Of a DNA stretch of 8,707 nucleotides, positions 5,751 through 8,707 are shown one piece after another. Below the pieces are notes generated by a model, which searched no databases, had not been told where the DNA came from, and saw only the letters and a list, made by a program, of their open reading frames with translations. A program made the translations under genes and the position numbers. Position 1 is the first letter of the stretch; the number at the start of each line of letters is the position of its first letter. Source of the stretch: DATEOR01 sp046733475 (GTDB taxonomy: Bacteria; Actinomycetota; Thermoleophilia; Gaiellales; Gaiellaceae). The stretch spans positions 1 to 8,707 of the forward strand of contig JBKPPF010000004.1 in assembly GCA_046733475.1 (NCBI GenBank), read 5' to 3'.

Positions 5751-6326
5751 GTGTTCACCGGGATCGTGCGCGAGGTTGGTCGCGTCGAGGCCGTCGAGGA
5801 ACGCGGCGAATCCGTTCGCCTCGTCGTCCACGCGCCGGAGACCGCAGCCGCCGCTGCCGTCGGAGACTCGGTCTCGCTCGCGGGGGTTTGCCTGACCGCG
5901 GTCGAGGTCGCGAACGAAACGGTGGCGTTCGACGCGGTGCCGGAGACGCTTCGCCGATCCACCCTCGGCCGTCTCGAGACCGGCGGCGGCGTCAACGTCG
6001 AGCCCGCGCTTCGAGCGGGCGATCCGCTCGGCGGGCACATCGTCCAAGGGCATGTCGACGGAATTGGCCGGATCCGCCGAGTCGACGACGACGGGATCGA
6101 GGTCGAAGCGACCCAGGACGTCCTTCGCTACTGCGTCGAGAAGGGCTCGATTGCGGTCGAGGGAGTGAGCCTGACGATCGCCGGGATCGGCGAGAGCTCG
6201 TTCACGGTGGCGCTCATCCCGCACACGCGCGAAGTGACCACACTCGGAAGCATGGCCGAAGGCGACGAGGTGAATCTCGAGGTGGACGTCGTCGCGAAGT
6301 ACGTCGAAAGGCTTGCTGCGCGGTGA
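5751..6326 (+). CDS. ribE: Riboflavin synthase, alpha chain
   Basis: This enzyme dismutates two 6,7-dimethyl-8-ribityllumazine molecules to riboflavin and the RibD product, the last step of the pathway. The 191 residues show the two lumazine-binding repeats. Repeat 1 opens with FTGIVREVG (2-10) and has GDSVSLAGVCLT (38-49) and ETLRRSTLG (65-73). Repeat 2 opens at GGHIVQGHVDGIG (94-106) and has KGSIAVEGVSLT (131-142). The conserved ending VALIPHTREVTTLG (153-166) and KYVERL (183-188) is complete. The length is near the family norm (about 200-215 residues). GTG 5751 puts the family's invariant FTGIV at residue 2, so the start is secure. The stop overlaps the GTG of the next gene as GTGA. The gene is called ribC in some actinobacteria. 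Confidence 0.96.
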   Translation: MFTGIVREVGRVEAVEERGESVRLVVHAPETAAAAAVGDSVSLAGVCLTAVEVANETVAFDAVPETLRRSTLGRLETGGGVNVEPALRAGDPLGGHIVQGHVDGIGRIRRVDDDGIEVEATQDVLRYCVEKGSIAVEGVSLTIAGIGESSFTVALIPHTREVTTLGSMAEGDEVNLEVDVVAKYVERLAAR

Positions 6327-6736
6327 GGCTCGAGCCGCTCTACCGCATCAGCTTCGCCTACCCGGAGCACTACCTCTCGCGCGGGCCGGACACGGTCGGG
6401 CTTTTCTTCGGGGAAGGGCGCGTCGAGGGACAGGTGACCGGCCGGTTCCGCGGGCTCAACCACGCGCGGCTGCGAAGCGACGACATCTACGTGCCCGACT
6501 TTCACGGTGTCATCGAGACGGACGATGGCGCGCTCCTGACCTTCCATCTCCAGGGGCTCGCCCGCAAGAGCAAATACGGGCGGGAGGTGACGGGAACCAT
6601 CGTCCACAACACCGGCTCCGCGCGCTACGCGCGGCTGAACGACTCGATCTGCGTCCTCGCCGGCGAGGCCCGCCGCAACGACATCCACCTCCAGGTGGCC
6701 GAACTGGTCTGGGAGCCGGTTACGATTCAGTCGTGA
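6323..6736 (+). CDS. Protein of unknown function, possibly DUF3237-like, inside the riboflavin operon
   Basis: I do not recognise this gene with certainty. The frame codes for 137 residues from GTG 6323, which overlaps the ribE stop as GTGA; its own stop overlaps the ribBA GTG in the same way, so all three are probably translationally coupled. The sequence looks mainly beta: RLEPLYRISF (2-11), GRVEGQVTGRFRG (32-44), ETDDGALLTFHLQG (65-78), ARYARLND (100-107) and a final VAELVWEP (125-132). There is no signal peptide or membrane segment, and only one cysteine (110). The LEPL opening, the TDDGA strand and the RYA-LN segment remind me of the small DUF3237/UPF0311 barrel family, but I could not confirm this. 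There is no HAD DxD motif, so nothing suggests the missing pyrimidine phosphatase. Codon use resembles its neighbours. Confidence 0.8.
   Translation: MRLEPLYRISFAYPEHYLSRGPDTVGLFFGEGRVEGQVTGRFRGLNHARLRSDDIYVPDFHGVIETDDGALLTFHLQGLARKSKYGREVTGTIVHNTGSARYARLNDSICVLAGEARRNDIHLQVAELVWEPVTIQS
6721..6726 (+). promoter_or_regulatory. Candidate -10 box (TACGAT) for leaderless ribBA
   Basis: TACGAT falls in the last codons of the preceding gene and lies exactly six bases before the ribBA GTG at 6733. The intervening TCAGTC has no Shine-Dalgarno character. The arrangement repeats that seen before rpe and ribE. Confidence 0.3.
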
Positions 6737-7977
6737 AGGTCGAGACCACGCCGTTCGCAACCATCGAATCGGCCCTCGAGGACATCCGCGAGGGGAAGTT
6801 CGTCGTGGTCGTGGATGCAGCCGATCGCGAGAACGAGGGCGACCTCACGATCGCGGCCCAGTTCGCCACACCGGACGCGATCAACTTCATGGCGACGCAC
6901 GGGCGCGGCCTCGTCTGCCTCTGTCTCACCGAGGAGCGGTGCGAGGAGCTCGACCTGCGGCAGATGACGGACCGCAACGAGACGCCGTTCGGCACGGCGT
7001 TCACGATCTCCATCGAGGCGCGCGAGGGAGTCACCACGGGCATCTCGGCGCCCGATCGGGCGCGCACGATCCAGGTCGCCATCGACTCGAGCAAAGGGCC
7101 CGCCGACCTCGTCCAGCCCGGGCACATCTTCCCGTTGCGCGCGCGGCGCGGAGGAGTCCTCCAGCGCGCCGGCCAGACAGAGGCCGCCGTCGACCTCGCC
7201 CGCCTCGCCGGCCTCAACCCGGCCGGAGTCGTCTGCGAGATCATGCGCGAGGACGGGACGATGGCCCGCGTCCCAGATCTGATCCCTTACTGCGAGCAGC
7301 ACGGGATCAAGATGATCACGGTCGAGGATCTGATCGAGTACCGCCGTCAGACGGAGAAGCTCGTCGAGCGGATGACCTCGGTGCGGCTCCCGACGGCGTA
7401 CGGAGACTTCACCGCCGTCGCCTTCCGCGAGACCCTCACGGGCAAGCACCACGTCGCGCTCGTGAAAGGCGACGTCGAAGGCGAGGAGGACGTGCTCGTC
7501 CGGGTTCACTCCGAGTGCCTGACCGGCGATGTCTTCCATTCGCTCCGCTGCGACTGCGGCGAGCAGCTCGAGCTCGCGCTCGAGCGCATCTCAGCCGAGC
7601 CGTGCGGCGTCCTCCTCTACATGGCGCAGGAGGGGAGGGGCATCGGGCTCCTCAACAAGCTGAAGGCCTACGAGCTGCAGGAGGTCGGGCTCGACACCGT
7701 CGAGGCCAACCTCGAGCTCGGATTCGCCGCGGACCTGCGCGAATACGGCATCGGCAGCCAGATCCTGGCCGACCTTGGCCTGACGACCATCCGCATCCTC
7801 ACGAACAACCCCAAGAAGATGACCGGGATCGAGGGCTTCGGGCTCACCGTGGTCGAGCAGGTGCCGATCGAGGTCTCGCCGAACGCCGAAAACCGCCGCT
7901 ATCTGGAGACGAAGCGCGAGAAGCTCGGCCACCAGCTCCATCACCAGGATCTGCGCTTCGAGGAATCGGATGGCTGA
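6733..7977 (+). CDS. ribBA: Bifunctional 3,4-dihydroxy-2-butanone 4-phosphate synthase / GTP cyclohydrolase II
   Basis: The protein starts both branches of riboflavin synthesis: ribulose 5-phosphate to dihydroxybutanone phosphate, and GTP to the diaminopyrimidine used by RibD. In 414 residues, the DHBP synthase domain (about 5-205) has DRENEGD (31-37), THGRGLVC (55-62), TTGISAPDRA (101-110), PGHIFPLRARRGG (129-141) and GQTEAAVDLARLAG (147-160). The cyclohydrolase domain (about 212-405) has HSECLTGDVFHSLRCDCG (259-276). Cys262, Cys273 and Cys275 have the zinc spacing of the family; MAQEGRGIGL (297-306), REYGIGSQIL (336-345) and TNNPKK (357-362) follow. Both active sites look intact and the length is normal. 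I chose GTG 6733 because it overlaps the previous stop as GTGA and puts FATIESAL at the normal N-terminal position. The 3' end overlaps ribH by eight bases. Confidence 0.96.
   Translation: MKVETTPFATIESALEDIREGKFVVVVDAADRENEGDLTIAAQFATPDAINFMATHGRGLVCLCLTEERCEELDLRQMTDRNETPFGTAFTISIEAREGVTTGISAPDRARTIQVAIDSSKGPADLVQPGHIFPLRARRGGVLQRAGQTEAAVDLARLAGLNPAGVVCEIMREDGTMARVPDLIPYCEQHGIKMITVEDLIEYRRQTEKLVERMTSVRLPTAYGDFTAVAFRETLTGKHHVALVKGDVEGEEDVLVRVHSECLTGDVFHSLRCDCGEQLELALERISAEPCGVLLYMAQEGRGIGLLNKLKAYELQEVGLDTVEANLELGFAADLREYGIGSQILADLGLTTIRILTNNPKKMTGIEGFGLTVVEQVPIEVSPNAENRRYLETKREKLGHQLHHQDLRFEESDG
7960..7964 (+). promoter_or_regulatory. Shine-Dalgarno sequence (GAGGA) for ribH
   Basis: GAGGA lies five bases before the ribH ATG at 7970, within the end of ribBA. 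It supports that ATG over later starts, and it is one of the few clear ribosome binding sites in the window. Confidence 0.6.
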
Positions 7978-8497
7978 GATTCAGCATGCGCCGGGCGAGC
8001 TTCGCATCCCCGACGGGGTGGGAGTCGTGACCGGTTCGCCAAACGGCGCACGGCGGGGGATCGGCGTCGTCGTCAGCCGTTTCAACGGCGACATCACGAC
8101 GCGCCTTCTCGAGGGCGCGCTGGAGACACTCACCGAGGCGGGCGTGCCGCGCGAGCGGATCGACGTCATGCCGGTGCCCGGCGCCTTCGAGCTTCCGCTC
8201 GGCGCCATGGCGCTCGCGAAGACCCGCCGCTACGCCTGCATCGTCGCCCTCGGCTGTGTCATCCGGGGCGACACGCCTCACTTCGAGTACGTGGCGGGCG
8301 AGGCGGCAAGCGGTCTCCAGCTCGCCGGGCTCGAGACGGGCGTTCCCGTCTCCTTCGGCCTCCTCACGTGCGACACTCGTAGACAGGCGGAGGAGCGCGC
8401 GGGCGGGCCGCAGGGAAACAAGGGGGCGGAGGCCGCCCTCTCGGCACTCGAGATGGCCGATCTCCTCACGCGCCTTCGGCCGGCGGCCACCCCATAA
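7970..8497 (+). CDS. ribH: 6,7-dimethyl-8-ribityllumazine synthase
   Basis: RibH condenses the RibD-derived ribitylaminouracil with dihydroxybutanone phosphate from RibBA, giving the RibE substrate; the family assembles into pentamers or 60-subunit capsids. The 175 residues include VVVSRFN (33-39), VPGAFELP (69-76), ALGCVIRGDTPHFEYV (93-108) with the catalytic His104, and PVSFGLLTCDT (126-136). QAEERAGG (139-146) and GNKGAEAA (149-156) complete the phosphate and product site. The first 28 residues are an extension relative to typical 155-residue proteins. I kept ATG 7970 because of the good GAGGA before it and the eight-base overlap with ribBA, but the extension is not conserved as far as I know. 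It is the last riboflavin gene of the run; rpmB follows after 23 bases. Confidence 0.95.
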   Translation: MAEIQHAPGELRIPDGVGVVTGSPNGARRGIGVVVSRFNGDITTRLLEGALETLTEAGVPRERIDVMPVPGAFELPLGAMALAKTRRYACIVALGCVIRGDTPHFEYVAGEAASGLQLAGLETGVPVSFGLLTCDTRRQAEERAGGPQGNKGAEAALSALEMADLLTRLRPAATP

Positions 8498-8505
8498 GCG
8501 CTGGC

Positions 8506-8511
8506 TATACT
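8506..8511 (+). promoter_or_regulatory. Candidate -10 box (TATACT) for near-leaderless rpmB
   Basis: TATACT is the best -10 match in the window (five of six). It lies in the 23-base gap after ribH and nine bases before the rpmB ATG, so the leader would be two or three bases. There is no Shine-Dalgarno sequence in the gap. The -35 region (about 8483-8488) shows no TTGACA-like hexamer. Confidence 0.5.
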
Positions 8512-8520
8512 GGCCGTCCG

Positions 8521-8707
8521 ATGTCGAAGGTCTGCGCAGTCTGCGGGAAAGGTCCCGCGTTCGGAAACAACAGAAGCCACTCGATGGTGGCCACGAAGCG
8601 GCGGTTCAACCCGAACCTCCAGCGCGTCCGCATTCTCGTGAACGGGGTTCCGCGCCGGACCTACGTCTGCGCCCGGTGTCTCAAGGCGGGCAAAGTCCAG
8701 AAGGCCC
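8521..8707 (+). CDS. rpmB: 50S ribosomal protein bL28, zinc-ribbon form (3' end outside window)
   Basis: The first 62 codons are present and the frame is open at the right edge. The sequence has the bL28 hallmarks: SKVCAVCGKGPAFGNN (2-17), the SHS segment (19-21), TKRRFNPNLQ (25-34) and TYVCARCLKAGKV (47-59). Cys5-Cys8 and Cys50-Cys53 form the two CxxC pairs of the zinc-binding version. bL28 is a small basic protein of the large ribosomal subunit, about 60-80 residues long, so at most a short tail can be missing. It has its own likely promoter (TATACT at 8506-8511), although read-through from the riboflavin genes is also possible because no terminator separates them. Confidence 0.96.
   Translation, partial: MSKVCAVCGKGPAFGNNRSHSMVATKRRFNPNLQRVRILVNGVPRRTYVCARCLKAGKVQKA

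Noticed and set aside
5888..6322. N-terminal extension of the unknown gene back to 5888
   Set aside because: The frame stays open, but the extra part lies within ribE and is arginine-rich shadow sequence; the composition becomes normal only from about 6323, where a GTG overlaps the ribE stop.
6939..8030. 363-codon plus-strand frame across ribBA and ribH
   Set aside because: It is low-complexity and arginine/proline-rich, and lies within ribBA, whose both active sites are intact in the other frame.
8498..8520. Rho-independent terminator between ribH and rpmB
   Set aside because: The 23-base gap contains no stem followed by a T run; it is better explained by the TATACT box.
1..8707. Mobile element, phage, CRISPR, toxin-antitoxin or other defence system
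   Set aside because: No transposase, integrase, direct-repeat array or att-like duplication was seen; nearly all the DNA is accounted for by housekeeping genes of uniform composition.

Overview
The window looks like a chromosomal housekeeping stretch from a high-G+C bacterium (about two-thirds G+C by eye), most likely an actinobacterium. The Thermoleophilia side of that phylum is my best guess. The reasons are the gene order fmt-rsmB-rpe-ribD-ribE-ribBA-ribH, which matches my memory of mycobacteria; the four-cysteine zinc-ribbon form of ribosomal protein bL28; the divergent Rpe loop signatures; and frequent GTG, TTG and possibly CTG starts with little Shine-Dalgarno sequence. No mobile element, CRISPR array, tRNA or rRNA was seen, and there is no gene-free stretch over 100 bases.

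Layout. Bases 1-1187 (minus strand) hold the N-terminal 395 residues of an alpha/beta-hydrolase-class III nucleotide cyclase fusion cut by the left window edge. A 76-base divergent gap follows. All other genes are on the plus strand: a small GlsB/YeaQ-type membrane protein (1264-1518), then a tight run of def, fmt, rsmB, rpe, ribD, ribE, a 137-residue protein of unknown function, ribBA and ribH. Most of these overlap or are less than 11 bases apart. rpmB (8521 onward) is cut by the right edge.

How the genes work together. Def and Fmt are the two halves of the formyl-methionine cycle, and RsmB methylates 16S rRNA, so the first three concern translation. Rpe interconverts xylulose 5-phosphate and ribulose 5-phosphate, and ribulose 5-phosphate is one of the two RibBA substrates. 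RibBA, RibD, RibH and RibE then supply all riboflavin steps except the pyrimidine phosphatase. The order combines the Firmicutes-type def-fmt-rsmB...rpe...rpmB cluster with the actinobacterial fmt-rsmB-rpe-rib cluster.

Main points for a second look: an unrecognised (perhaps DUF3237-like) gene translationally coupled inside the riboflavin operon; a cyclase whose hydrolase domain has lost its nucleophile and histidine; a recurring TANNNT box 6-10 bases before start codons that lack a Shine-Dalgarno sequence (candidate internal leaderless promoters); a probable CTG start for rsmB; a perfect 11-bp hairpin early in def; and unusually compact RsmB, Fmt and RibD proteins.
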